Below are positions 42,593 to 51,600 of a DNA stretch of 64,000 nt, in pieces; positions within the stretch are counted from its first letter, which is position 1, and each line of letters begins with the position of its first letter. The translations under genes were made by a program, and so were the position numbers. Origin of the DNA: Celeribacter baekdonensis (GTDB lineage Bacteria; Pseudomonadota; Alphaproteobacteria; Rhodobacterales; Rhodobacteraceae); the NCBI RefSeq assembly GCF_900102315.1, contig NZ_FNBL01000003.1, forward strand, positions 340,968 through 404,967. Direction: 5' to 3'. The notes under the pieces were generated by a model that saw only the letters and a program-made list of their open reading frames with translations, did no database searches and was not told where the DNA came from.

Positions 42593-44170
42593 TTACCCGG
42601 CGTCGGTGTATTTCACCGTTTTGACATCCGCATCGGGTGCGGATTTTTCGCGGCGGACCAACAGGCGGTTGAGCGCGTTGACATAGGCTTTGGCCGAGGC
42701 CACCACCGTGTCGGTGTCCGCCGATTGCCCGGTGACGATTTTGCCATCTTCCTCCAAACGCACGGACACGGTCGCCTGCGCGTCCGTTCCCTCGGTCACG
42801 GCATGCACCTGATAGAGTTGCAGCCGCGCGGTGGTCGGAAACAGCTCTTTGATCGCCTTGAACGTGGCATCGACCGGGCCGTCACCTTCGCAGGTTTTCT
42901 GATGCTCGACGCCGTCGATTTCCAAAATCAGATCGGCGGATTGCGGTGCTTGCGTGCCACAGATCACGCGCAGGAATTTCACCTTGATCCGTTCGTTTTG
43001 CTCGGCCGCACCAGAGTCGCGCAAGAGCGCGATCAGGTCGTCATCAAACACTTCTTTCTTACGATCGGCGAGGTCTTTGAACCGCACGAACACGTCTTTG
43101 AGTTGGTTGTCGGCCAGCGTAAACCCCATCTCATCGAGCTTGGCGCGCAGTGCCGCGCGGCCCGAATGTTTGCCCAAAGGCAGCGACGTGCCCGCCAGAC
43201 CCACGTCCTGCGGGCGCATGATTTCAAAGGTTTCTTTGTTTTTCAGCATCCCGTCCTGATGGATGCCGCTCTCATGGGCAAAGGCGTTTTTGCCGACGAT
43301 GGCCTTGTTATATTGCACAGGAAAACCAGACACCTGCGACACGCGGCGCGAGATGTTCATGATCTTGGTGGTGTCGATCCTGGTGCTGTAGGGCATGACG
43401 TCGTTGCGCACTTTCAATGCCATGACGACCTCTTCGAGCGCGGTGTTGCCCGCACGTTCGCCCAGACCGTTGATGGTACATTCGATCTGACGCGCCCCGG
43501 CCTCCACGGCGGCCAAAGCGTTGGCGGTCGCCATGCCCAGATCGTTGTGGCAATGGGTGGCAAAGATGATTTCATCCGCGCCCGGCACACGCTCCAACAG
43601 CATTTTGATGATGTCCGAGCTTTCGCGCGGAATGGTATAGCCGACGGTGTCGGGAATGTTGATCGTGGTCGCCCCCGCTTTGATTGCGATTTCTACGACG
43701 CGGCAGAGGTACTCATGCTCGGTGCGGATCGCATCCATTGGGGACCATTGCACATCGTCGGTCAGATTGCGGGCATGGGTCACGGTGTCGTGGATTTTAT
43801 TGGCCATCTCGTCCATGGACAGCGCGGTGATGTCGCGGTGCAACGGCGAGGTGCCGATAAAGGTATGAATGCGACCGCGTGGCGCGTGTTTCACCGCCTC
43901 CCAGCAGCGATCAATGTCATTCGTGCTGGCGCGCGCCAAGCCACAGATCACCGAATTTTTCGCGTTCAGTGCAATGTCGCGCACCGCCTCAAAGTCGCCC
44001 TCAGAGGCAATCGGGAACCCGGCTTCGATGATGTCGACGCCCATTTCATCAAGCAGGCCAGCAATCTCGATCTTCTCATTGTGGCTCATGGTGGCGCCCG
44101 GGCTTTGTTCGCCGTCGCGCAGGGTGGTGTCAAAAATCAGGACGTGATCCTGTTTGGAAGTCTGGGTCAT
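42593..44170 (-). CDS. leuA: 2-isopropylmalate synthase
   Basis: First committed step of leucine synthesis: condenses acetyl-CoA with 2-oxoisovalerate. The 525-residue protein has FDTTLRDGEQSPGATM, IHTFIGTSPLH, the metal site ATHCHNDLGMATANALAA, and INGLGERAGNTALEEVVMAL, then a C-terminal LeuA allosteric domain (about 395-510) for leucine feedback. Length is typical of the long bacterial form. Upstream lies a leader peptide and hairpins, so expression should be controlled by attenuation. Confidence 0.96.
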   Translation of the reverse strand: MTQTSKQDHVLIFDTTLRDGEQSPGATMSHNEKIEIAGLLDEMGVDIIEAGFPIASEGDFEAVRDIALNAKNSVICGLARASTNDIDRCWEAVKHAPRGRIHTFIGTSPLHRDITALSMDEMANKIHDTVTHARNLTDDVQWSPMDAIRTEHEYLCRVVEIAIKAGATTINIPDTVGYTIPRESSDIIKMLLERVPGADEIIFATHCHNDLGMATANALAAVEAGARQIECTINGLGERAGNTALEEVVMALKVRNDVMPYSTRIDTTKIMNISRRVSQVSGFPVQYNKAIVGKNAFAHESGIHQDGMLKNKETFEIMRPQDVGLAGTSLPLGKHSGRAALRAKLDEMGFTLADNQLKDVFVRFKDLADRKKEVFDDDLIALLRDSGAAEQNERIKVKFLRVICGTQAPQSADLILEIDGVEHQKTCEGDGPVDATFKAIKELFPTTARLQLYQVHAVTEGTDAQATVSVRLEEDGKIVTGQSADTDTVVASAKAYVNALNRLLVRREKSAPDADVKTVKYTDAG

Positions 44171-44262
44171 TTTGAAATCTTTCTTATAGTCCTCAACGCG
44201 TTTTGCGAAAAACCTGGCTCACAGATTTTTGGAAAACGCAGTTCAACATTGCAATGTTGCAG

Positions 44263-44309
44263 GCCTTTTACACTTAATCCGTGTCTCAAATGAATGGCAA
44301 AAGGCTTTA
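44263..44309. repeat. Structured repeat, diverged copy G in leuA leader
   Basis: On the minus strand AAAGCCTTTT pairs with AAAAGGC; the loop reads TTTGAGACACGGA, carrying the same TGAGACA as other copies. It lies between the leader-peptide hairpin and leuA, so it may serve as part of the attenuator. Confidence 0.6.
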
Positions 44310-44335
44310 GCTGCGTGATCCGGCGCATTTGGTCA

Positions 44336-44369
44336 CCTCTGAGCCTCGCGCCGAAGGCACGCTCAGAGG
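44336..44369 (-). promoter_or_regulatory. Attenuator hairpin overlapping the leuA leader stop
   Basis: CCTCTGAGC and GCTCAGAGG pair perfectly, with inner GTGCC/GGCGC pairing. The 5' arm contains the last codons and stop of the leader peptide, so a ribosome stalled at the Leu codons just before it would change folding. Confidence 0.7.
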
Positions 44370-44461
44370 CAGCTAAGAAGAAGGAGGTCACGACGAAGGC
44401 CCGCGCAAAGGCGCAGGGGCTGGGCAGCGATCGCTGAAAGGATATGTGCCTGGTTCGTCAT
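44363..44461 (-). CDS. leuA leader peptide
   Basis: A 32-residue frame starting MTNQAHILSAIAAQPLRLC and ending RRDLLLLSCL: four consecutive leucine codons, then Ser, Cys, Leu and stop. The stop sits in the arm of a strong hairpin 190 bases before leuA, the classical design for leucine attenuation. No ribosome site precedes the ATG; instead TATAGT lies about ten bases upstream with a possible -35 (TTTTCA) 16 bases further, so the mRNA may be leaderless, as known for some alphaproteobacterial leader peptides. Confidence 0.75.
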   Translation of the reverse strand: MTNQAHILSAIAAQPLRLCAGLRRDLLLLSCL

Positions 44462-44580
44462 GGGGGCGACTATACGCGCGGTTGCGGCGTTGAAAACCCC
44501 CAAAATTGGCTTTTTGCCAAAGGCCGCCAGAACAGGCGAGGGCAACGCATGACAGTGCTTGGCGGATTTGGCTTTTTATT

Positions 44581-44600
44581 GTATTCAAATTTTTGAATAC
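44581..44600. promoter_or_regulatory. Candidate SqrR/BigR operator before sqr
   Basis: A perfect 9-bp inverted repeat, GTATTCAAA-TT-TTTGAATAC. It contains ATTC-N8-GAAT, the motif I recall for the sulfide-responsive ArsR-type repressor SqrR. It overlaps a possible promoter (TTGTAT, 17-base spacer, TAATGC) 130 bases before sqr. Confidence 0.6.
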
Positions 44601-44732
44601 TAATGCATACAAATCCAGATTGCGCAAAGACTCAGATCAAGTCGGTTCTGTTTAATCGGTGGTACACTGAGTCAAAGACCGGACCCGCGCCCGGATCAAA
44701 GTGTTGCGGGAAAACACAAAGGGGAGAATATT

Positions 44733-46004
44733 ATGGCGCATATCGTTGTGCTCGGAGCAGGCCTTGGGGGGACCATTCAGGCCTATGAATTGAAAGAAAC
44801 TGTGGGGCCAAATGATAGCATCACGGTGATTTCCAACAAAAGCTATTTCCAATTTACGCCCTCAAACCCTTGGGCGGGTGTGGGCTGGCGCAAAAAGAAA
44901 GACCTGATCATCGAGCTTGAGCCGGTGATGAGAAAGCGCGGCATCGCGTTTATCTGTGATGGCGCTAAAAAGCTGATCCCGCAAGAAAATAAGATCATTT
45001 TGGACAGCGGCAAAGAGGTCACTTACGACTACCTTGTCTTGGCCACCGGTCCTGATCTGGCCTTTGACGAGATCGAGGGCTTTGGCCCCGAAGGCTTCAC
45101 CCATTCCGTCTGTCATGTCGAACATGCCGAAGTGTCGGGCGACGGTTGGGATGCGTTTTGTGCCAATCCCGGTCCGATTGTCGTCGGCGCGGTTCAGGGG
45201 GCGTCCTGCTTTGGGCCAGCCTATGAATATGCCATGACCATCGACACCGATCTGCGCCGCCGCAAGGTCCGCGATCAGGTGCCGATGACCTTTGTCACGC
45301 CCGAACCCTACATTGGTCACCTTGGCCTTGGCGGGGTGGGCGACACCAAAGGCATGCTCGAATCCATCATGCGCGAACGCTCAATCCGTTGGATCACCAA
45401 TGCCAAGGTGAACCGGTTTGAAGAGGGCAAAGTGTTCGTCACCGAACATGACGAGGACGGCAAACCGAAGAAAGAGCATGAATTGTCCTTCAGCTATTCG
45501 ATGCTTTTACCCGCCTTCCGCGGCATCCCGGCGCTGATGGGGATCGACGGGTTGGTCAACCCGCGCGGCTTTGTTATCGTTGATGAATTTCAGCGCAACC
45601 CGACCTTTCCGAACATCTTCGGCATCGGCGTGTGCATCGCGATTGCACCGAAAGAACCGACCGCCGTGCCGACTGGCGTACCAAAAACCGGGTTCATGAT
45701 CGAATCCATGGTCACCGCCACCGCGCATAACATCCCGCTGGTGATGGCAGGCAAAGAGCCGCAAAAACTCGCGACATGGAACGCGTTGTGCTTGGCCGAT
45801 TTTGGCGATGGCGGCGCGGCGTTTTTGGCGATGCCGCAAAACCCACCGCGCAACGTCAACTGGGCGGCGTCTGGCAAATGGGTGCATTGGGCCAAGCTGG
45901 GCTTTGAATGGTATTTCATGCGCAAAGTCCGCAAAGGCGTCTCAGAGCCGTTCTATGAGCGGATGGTGATGAAAATGCTGAAAGTGAACAAGCTCAAGAA
46001 CTGA
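44733..46004 (+). CDS. sqr: Sulfide:quinone oxidoreductase
   Basis: FAD enzyme at the membrane face that oxidises sulfide and passes electrons to ubiquinone. The 423-residue protein has the FAD motif HIVVLGAGLGGTIQAYEL, YLVLATGPDLAFDEIEGFGP, and the redox cysteines in FTHSVCHVEHA, GASCFGPAYEY and GVCIAIAPKEPT, with GVPKTGFMIESM near the quinone site. Length and C-terminal amphipathic end (KWVHWAKLGFEWYFMRKVRKG) are typical. GGGGAG precedes the ATG. It appears to be a single-gene unit followed by a terminator. Confidence 0.93.
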   Translation: MAHIVVLGAGLGGTIQAYELKETVGPNDSITVISNKSYFQFTPSNPWAGVGWRKKKDLIIELEPVMRKRGIAFICDGAKKLIPQENKIILDSGKEVTYDYLVLATGPDLAFDEIEGFGPEGFTHSVCHVEHAEVSGDGWDAFCANPGPIVVGAVQGASCFGPAYEYAMTIDTDLRRRKVRDQVPMTFVTPEPYIGHLGLGGVGDTKGMLESIMRERSIRWITNAKVNRFEEGKVFVTEHDEDGKPKKEHELSFSYSMLLPAFRGIPALMGIDGLVNPRGFVIVDEFQRNPTFPNIFGIGVCIAIAPKEPTAVPTGVPKTGFMIESMVTATAHNIPLVMAGKEPQKLATWNALCLADFGDGGAAFLAMPQNPPRNVNWAASGKWVHWAKLGFEWYFMRKVRKGVSEPFYERMVMKMLKVNKLKN

Positions 46005-46026
46005 TGTTTGCCTTCTCTTAAGGCTG

Positions 46027-46060
46027 GCCCCTTCCGATCCGCATCGGGAGGGGTTTTCTT
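46027..46060 (+). terminator. Terminator after sqr
   Basis: CCCCTTCCGAT pairs with ATCGGGAGGGG (one mismatch), followed by TTTTCTTTT, 22 bases past the sqr stop. Confidence 0.85.
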
Positions 46061-46087
46061 TTGGCCAAATCGCGCCATCTTTAACGC

Positions 46088-46750
46088 ATGTTTAAAAATG
46101 CACTCATCCTGGGGGCCGCGGGCGGGATTGGCGGCGCGTTGGTCGCAACACTCACCGCACAGGGCACTCCGGTCACCGCCCTCGCGCGCAGCCGCGATGG
46201 GTTTGATGTCACTGATCCGGCCTCTGTTGCGGATCATCTTGGGGCTCTCAAAGGCCCGTTTGACCTGATCATACTCGCAACCGGAAAACTCGATGGGGCA
46301 GGGCAACCGCCCGAGAAATCTCTGAAAGCGCTCAGTGCCGAGGCCATGGTGGATCAATTCGCCACCAATGCCATCGGTCCGGCATTGGTGCTGCGCGAGC
46401 TGCCGCGGCTTTTGCCAAAGGACGCGCCCTCGACAGTGGCCGTCTTGACCGCACGGGTCGGCTCGATTTCCGACAATCATCTGGGCGGTTGGTACAGTTA
46501 CCGTGCGGCGAAAGCGGCGGCGAACCAAGTGATCCGCACTGCCGCGATCGAGATTGCGCGCAGCCATAAACAGGCCTGTTTGATCGCCTATCACCCCGGC
46601 ACCGTGGCCTCCGATTTCACCAAAGACTATGCACGTGATAAGCTCCCGCCCGAGGCGGCAGCGGCACATTGCCTTTGCCTAATGTCCCGCCTGAGTGCGG
46701 CTCAAACGGGACGGTTTTATGACTGGAAGGGCGACGAAGTGCCTTGGTGA
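46088..46750 (+). CDS. Short-chain dehydrogenase/reductase (C-factor-like)
   Basis: A 220-residue SDR with the nucleotide motif ALILGAAGGIGGALVA, NAIGPALVLRELPRLLP (NAG-equivalent Asn), and the catalytic YSYRAAKAAAN (YxxxK) after SISDNHLGGW. The form resembles C-factor/CsgA-type SDRs. Its substrate cannot be told. The end converges on the MORN-repeat gene with one base between the stops. Confidence 0.82.
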   Translation: MFKNALILGAAGGIGGALVATLTAQGTPVTALARSRDGFDVTDPASVADHLGALKGPFDLIILATGKLDGAGQPPEKSLKALSAEAMVDQFATNAIGPALVLRELPRLLPKDAPSTVAVLTARVGSISDNHLGGWYSYRAAKAAANQVIRTAAIEIARSHKQACLIAYHPGTVASDFTKDYARDKLPPEAAAAHCLCLMSRLSAAQTGRFYDWKGDEVPW

Positions 46751-46751
46751 G

Positions 46752-48278
46752 TTACTCAGACGCAGGCGTTTCAGCCGGGGTGTCCTCGGTGTCAGGCGTC
46801 GTGGCAGGCGTGTCCTCAGACACCAAAGCGCCATCGACCCAATCGCCCGAAACGGTGCGACCATCGGCATAGGTGATCGTGCCGCGCCCGTTGGATTTTC
46901 CGGCCACAAACAGCCCCTCATAGACATCGCCATTGGCATAGGTCGCCACACCGCGCCCCTGAATTTCACCGCCCGCCCATTCGCCGGTATAGGTAAACCC
47001 TGAGGGCATGGTGATCGTGCCCATGCCTTCGCGTTTGCCCGCAACGTAATCGCCCTCATAGATCGTGCCATCGGCATAGGTGGCGCGGCCTTTGCCCTGG
47101 CGCTGACCCTCGACCCAATCACCCTCATACACAAAGCCATCGACATAGGTCATTTTGCCCGTGCCGTGGTTTTGCGCGTTCTTGAATGTGCCCTCATAGA
47201 CAAGCCCATTGGCATAGCGCGCCACACCGTCGCCGTCGATCACGCCATATTGCCACTGACCTTCATAGGTCGTGCCATTGGGATAGGTGATTTTGCCGGT
47301 GCCATGCGACAGGTCATCGAGGAAATCGCCAACGTAAACAGAGCCATCCGGGTAGGTCACCTGACCCTTGCCCTCAATGCGCCCGTCGATCCATTGGCCG
47401 GTGTAAAGATAACCGTCCGAGCCGGTGAACACGCCCTGGCCGTGGCGTTTGTCATCGTCGAAATCACCCTCATAGACATCGCCATTGGCATAGGTCACGC
47501 GGCCTTTGCCCTGACGTTTGCCACCAACCAGATCGCCAACGTAAACATCGCCGTTGGGCTGGGTGATCGTGCCGGTGCCATTGCATTGGTTTTCAACCCA
47601 GTCGCAATCCAGGATCAGCCCGTCTTGGGTGGTCAAAACGCCTTTGCCATGGCGGGTGTCGCGCGACATTTCGCCCTCATAGGTGGCGCCTTCGGGATAG
47701 GCGATTTTGCCCCGGCCTTCTTTGGCTCCATTGACCCAACCGCCCTCGTAGACATAGCCGGAGGGGCTTTCCATCCGGCCCTGACCATGCAGCTTTGCGA
47801 CCAAAAATCCGCCCTCGTATTTCACGCCATTGGCATAGACCGCAACGCCCGATCCCGTGGCCTCGCCATTGACCCAATCGCCCTCATAGGTGCCGCCATC
47901 GGCATAGGTGATTTTGCCAAACCCGTGTGGTTTGCCTTTCTCGAACGCGCCCTCATAGACCGATCCGTCGGTGAACCGCGCGATGCCTTGGCCTTTGATT
48001 TCGCCCTTCACCCATTCGCCGGTGTACTCATAGCCATTGGGCAGGCGATAGGTGCCAACGCCATCTTGTTGGCCATCGGTAAAGGTGCCCTCATAGACAC
48101 CGCCCTCGTCAAATTGGTGGGTGACCACTTTGCCATTGTCCTGGGCGAGAGCCGTCATGGGACTCCATAGGGGCATCCATGCCACCAAAGCCATCAGACT
48201 TGTCAGGCCCATCCGGGGGCGCGCGAAACGCTTGCGTGTCACTATGTTGTCCTCATCCCAGTCATGCTGGTCCGTCAT
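46752..48278 (-). CDS. Exported MORN-repeat protein
   Basis: A 508-residue protein with about 18 complete and one partial MORN repeats of 23 residues (about 59-490; unit like GxxYEGxWxxGxxxGxGxxxYxx). An N-terminal hydrophobic segment with AxA-like end (about 24-46, ...MTALAQ) suggests export. Repeat 8 is degenerate and holds the only two cysteines of the array (LDCDWVENQCNG), possibly a disulfide. MORN arrays form elongated beta structures that bind lipid or protein; the partner here is unknown. The tail is Thr/Glu/Pro rich. No clear ribosome site is seen at the first ATG. Confidence 0.82.
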   Translation of the reverse strand: MTDQHDWDEDNIVTRKRFARPRMGLTSLMALVAWMPLWSPMTALAQDNGKVVTHQFDEGGVYEGTFTDGQQDGVGTYRLPNGYEYTGEWVKGEIKGQGIARFTDGSVYEGAFEKGKPHGFGKITYADGGTYEGDWVNGEATGSGVAVYANGVKYEGGFLVAKLHGQGRMESPSGYVYEGGWVNGAKEGRGKIAYPEGATYEGEMSRDTRHGKGVLTTQDGLILDCDWVENQCNGTGTITQPNGDVYVGDLVGGKRQGKGRVTYANGDVYEGDFDDDKRHGQGVFTGSDGYLYTGQWIDGRIEGKGQVTYPDGSVYVGDFLDDLSHGTGKITYPNGTTYEGQWQYGVIDGDGVARYANGLVYEGTFKNAQNHGTGKMTYVDGFVYEGDWVEGQRQGKGRATYADGTIYEGDYVAGKREGMGTITMPSGFTYTGEWAGGEIQGRGVATYANGDVYEGLFVAGKSNGRGTITYADGRTVSGDWVDGALVSEDTPATTPDTEDTPAETPASE

Positions 48279-48507
48279 ATGGGTGGTGGTCCATGGGCCG
48301 ATCGCCGCACAGCCCTGCGCGCCAAGCCGTTTACTTCAACTCTCGCCGCGCGGTCACGCGCAGCCTAAGGATAAGCGCTGGCCTCTTCAAATGTTTTTGC
48401 CCCAATCGGCTTTCCCTTGCCGGTCTTTCTGCTAAACCCAAGGTCAAGGCCAGCGGGTCCGGCCCAAAGGCATGGCCCAACGGCACGCAGAGACAGGATC
48501 CGTGAGT

Positions 48508-50166
48508 ATGACCGAGACATTCCGCCTGAGCATGGCGCAACTCAACCCCACCGTGGGCGCGATCGCCGCCAATGCCGACAAAGTGCGCACAGCTTATGCC
48601 GAGGCGAAAGCCGCCAAGGCGGATATGATCGCCTTTCCCGAGTTGTTCCTGATCGGCTATCAGCCGCAGGATTTGGTGATGAAACCGATCCTTGTGAACA
48701 CTGCCATGGCGATGATGGAAGAGCTCGCCGCGCTCACGCTCGATGGTCCGGCCATCGGTCTTGGCGCGCCTTATGCCTATGGTGATGCGCTTTATAATGG
48801 CTATTGGATTTTGGCCGAGGGTCGCGTCAAACAGGTTTTGCGCAAACATCACCTGCCGAATTTCAATGTGTTTGACGAAAAACGCCTGTTTGCCGAGGGT
48901 CCGATTGAGGGGCCTTACGCGATCAACCTGTTGCGCATCGGCTCGCCGATTTGCGAAGACGCGTGGCATGAAGATGTGGCGGAGGCGCAGGTCGAAAGTG
49001 GGGCGCAAATCCTGTTGGTGCCCAATGGTTCGCCCTATTTTCGCAACAAATTCGATATTCGCCTGACCCATATGGTGTCTCGTGTCACCGAAAACGATGT
49101 GCCGCTGGTCTATCTCAATATGGTCGGCGGGCAGGACGATCAGGTGTTCGATGGGGGCTCTTTCGTGCTCAATCGCCACGGCCGCCCGGCGCATATCCTG
49201 CCGGTGTTTGACGAATGTCTCCGCCATGTCGATTTCACCCTGACCGACGGAAAATGGGTCGCCGAAGAGGGCGAGATTGCCCATCATCCCGACGCGTGGG
49301 ACCAAGATTACCGGGTCATGGTTGAGGCGCTGCGCGATTACCTTGGCAAGACCGGGTTTAAAAAGGTGATTTTGGGCCTGTCTGGCGGGATTGACAGCGC
49401 GATTGTTGCCACCATCGCCACGGATGCCATCGGCGCCGAAAACGTCCATTGCGTGATGCTGCCGTCCGAATACACCTCGCAAGGCTCGCTTGAGGATGCC
49501 AAAGACATCGCCACGCGGCTGGGCTGTCGCTATGATTTAGTGCCAATCAAAGCCGGGCGGGACGCGATCACCGACACGCTTGCGCCGATCTTTGGCGATC
49601 TGCCGTTTGACACCACCGAAGAGAACATTCAATCGCGTCTGCGTGGGCTTTTGCTCATGGCGATGTCCAACAAGTTTGGATCTATGTTGTTGACCACAGG
49701 CAATAAATCCGAAGTCGCCGTGGGCTATTGCACGATTTATGGCGACATGAATGGCGGCTATAATCCAATCAAAGACCTGTATAAAACCCGGGTGTTTGAG
49801 CAATGCCGTTGGCGCAATGCCAATCACCGGCCTTGGATGAAAGGCCCCGAAGGCGAGGTCATCCCGGTGGCGATCATCGACAAACCGCCCTCAGCCGAGT
49901 TGCGCCCCGATCAGCGCGATGACGACAGCCTGCCGCCCTATGAGATCCTGGACGCCATCCTTGAAGGGCTGGTGGATCACGAGGAATCGGTGGCCGATCT
50001 GGTGGCCAAGGGCTTTGCGCGCGAGACGGTGAAACGGGTCGAGCACCTGCTCTATATTTCCGAGTATAAACGCTTTCAATCCGCCCCCGGTCCGCGCCTG
50101 ACGCTCAAGGCGTTTTGGCTTGATCGGCGCTATCCGATTGCCAATGGCTGGCGTGATCCGAGTTAA
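48508..50166 (+). CDS. nadE: Glutamine-dependent NAD+ synthetase
   Basis: Makes NAD+ from deamido-NAD+, ATP and glutamine. The 552-residue protein has an N-terminal nitrilase-type amidase (catalytic Glu in AFPELFLIGY, Lys in LRKHHLPNF, Cys in SPICEDAWHED) and a C-terminal synthetase with LGLSGGIDSAIVA and LMAMSNKFGSMLLTTGNKSEVAVGY. AGGATC lies before the ATG at 48508; an in-frame ATG at 48472 has no better site. A structured repeat starts at its stop codon. Confidence 0.95.
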   Translation: MTETFRLSMAQLNPTVGAIAANADKVRTAYAEAKAAKADMIAFPELFLIGYQPQDLVMKPILVNTAMAMMEELAALTLDGPAIGLGAPYAYGDALYNGYWILAEGRVKQVLRKHHLPNFNVFDEKRLFAEGPIEGPYAINLLRIGSPICEDAWHEDVAEAQVESGAQILLVPNGSPYFRNKFDIRLTHMVSRVTENDVPLVYLNMVGGQDDQVFDGGSFVLNRHGRPAHILPVFDECLRHVDFTLTDGKWVAEEGEIAHHPDAWDQDYRVMVEALRDYLGKTGFKKVILGLSGGIDSAIVATIATDAIGAENVHCVMLPSEYTSQGSLEDAKDIATRLGCRYDLVPIKAGRDAITDTLAPIFGDLPFDTTEENIQSRLRGLLLMAMSNKFGSMLLTTGNKSEVAVGYCTIYGDMNGGYNPIKDLYKTRVFEQCRWRNANHRPWMKGPEGEVIPVAIIDKPPSAELRPDQRDDDSLPPYEILDAILEGLVDHEESVADLVAKGFARETVKRVEHLLYISEYKRFQSAPGPRLTLKAFWLDRRYPIANGWRDPS

Positions 50167-50280
50167 ACCGTTTCGACGAAAACCTGAGACAGGTTTGAAT
50201 GGAAACGTCGTGCCACATATCAAGGGTGCGCGCGGCGGGGCCAAAACCCGTGAAGAAGGATTTTTGCCCCGCCGCTTTAA
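50164..50280. repeat. Two-hairpin structured repeat, diverged copy F
   Basis: Same plan as copies A and B but with different stems. Hairpin 1 is CGTTTC...GAAACG with inner AAACCTG-AGA-CAGGTTT; the linker reads CACATATCAAGGGTG; hairpin 2 is GCGGCGGGGC...GCCCCGCCGC with tip CCCGTGAAGAAGG. The loop and linker bases match the other copies and the stems do not. Confidence 0.8.
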
Positions 50281-50349
50281 GGTGGATTAAGCCTTTACGC
50301 CCACCGCCTCAACGCCTATGACCGCGACTTTCTGATTGAGGAGCGCGTC

Positions 50350-51594
50350 ATGGATCTCACCGTTGGTCTCGATTTTGGCACGTCCAACTCCGCCGTGGGC
50401 GTGGCGGTGAATGGGCAGCCGTGGCTGGTCGAACTTGAGCCCGGTGAAAAGACTCTGCCGACGGCGGTGTTTTTTGATCCGAAAGGCGGGATGCGGCTTG
50501 GCTCTGCCGCCAACCGTGCGCTGATTGACGGCGAAGAGGGGCGTTATATGCGGGCGCTCAAATCCGTGCTGGGCACGCCTTTGCTGCGCGAAACCCGGCC
50601 CATTGGCGGCAAACGACAGAGCCTTTTGGATGTGATCGCGCTGTTCCTGCGTGACTTGCGGTTGCGCACCGAAGATCAACTCCGGAACCCGGTCACGGGC
50701 GTCGTTTCGGGCCGTCCGGTGCATTTTCATTCCCGCGATGCCGCGATGGACGCACAGGCCGAACGCGACCTGCGCGAGGCCTATACCATGGCCGGATTTT
50801 CCGACATTCGCTTTCTGCCCGAACCCGAAGCGGCGGCGCTTTCTGCGCGCGATCTGGCGGCGGGAGAGATCGGTTTGGTGGTGGACATCGGCGGCGGCAC
50901 GTCCGATTTCACCCTGTTTCGCAAAGCGAATGGCCGCGCCGAGGTTCTTGCGTCTCACGGTATCCGACTGGGCGGCACGCATTTTGACCGTGCGCTCAGC
51001 CTGCGCCACGCCATGCCTTTGCTCGGCGCCGGCACCGAAGTGCGTCGCGCCTTGGCGGAGGGGCGTTTGCCCGTGCCCGCGAGCCTGTTCAACGATCTGG
51101 CGAGTTGGCAGAAAATCCCGTTTCTCTACACCCGCGACACCCTGTCTCTGGCCCGCGATCTGGCGCGTCACGCGGTTGAGCCGCAAAAACTGGCGCGCCT
51201 GATTGAGGTGCTTGAGGCGGAGCTCGGCCATGACATCGCCTTTGCCGTGGAAGCGGCCAAGATCGTGGCCAATGGCGGTAAGGAGGCGGCGGTGAACCTG
51301 TCGCTGGTGGAAAAGGGCCTGTCCGCGCCCTTGACGCCTGCCGATTTGGCGGCTTGTTTGGCGGGCAATCGCGCCGAATTGTCAGAGGCGATCCGTGACA
51401 CGCTGGCGCTGGCGGGGCTTTCGCCGGAGGCGATTGGCGCGGTGGTTTATGTCGGTGGGTCGAGTTTGATGGATGTGGTGGCGCGCGCGACCGAAGAGGT
51501 GCTGCCACAGGCGCGCGCCTTGCGTGGCGACGCTTTCACCGCCGTGATCGACGGGCTGGCTTTGGCCTCATCCGAGGCACGGGAAGGCGTTTAA
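50350..51594 (+). CDS. Hsp70-family protein, YegD-like
   Basis: A 414-residue protein with the Hsp70/actin nucleotide fold: VGLDFGTSNSAVGVAV (phosphate-1), [29 protein letters not shown] (phosphate-2) and GAVVYVGGSSLMDVV (adenosine). The substrate-binding half of DnaK is absent, as in E. coli YegD. Its clients are unknown. It is separated from nadE by a structured repeat and converges on the PfkB-type kinase gene. Confidence 0.87.
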   Translation: MDLTVGLDFGTSNSAVGVAVNGQPWLVELEPGEKTLPTAVFFDPKGGMRLGSAANRALIDGEEGRYMRALKSVLGTPLLRETRPIGGKRQSLLDVIALFLRDLRLRTEDQLRNPVTGVVSGRPVHFHSRDAAMDAQAERDLREAYTMAGFSDIRFLPEPEAAALSARDLAAGEIGLVVDIGGGTSDFTLFRKANGRAEVLASHGIRLGGTHFDRALSLRHAMPLLGAGTEVRRALAEGRLPVPASLFNDLASWQKIPFLYTRDTLSLARDLARHAVEPQKLARLIEVLEAELGHDIAFAVEAAKIVANGGKEAAVNLSLVEKGLSAPLTPADLAACLAGNRAELSEAIRDTLALAGLSPEAIGAVVYVGGSSLMDVVARATEEVLPQARALRGDAFTAVIDGLALASSEAREGV

Positions 51595-51600
51595 ACCGCG

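Noticed and set aside
42725..44293. 522-codon plus-strand open frame
   Set aside because: Antisense shadow of leuA, which is certain.
47166..48170. Long plus-strand open frame of 334 codons
   Set aside because: It lies antisense to the MORN array; the 69-bp periodic coding sequence keeps the opposite strand open. The translation has only repetitive hydrophobic text and no ribosome site.
46752..48278. 69-bp periodic DNA repeat as a satellite
   Set aside because: The period is explained by the 23-residue MORN units of the encoded protein.
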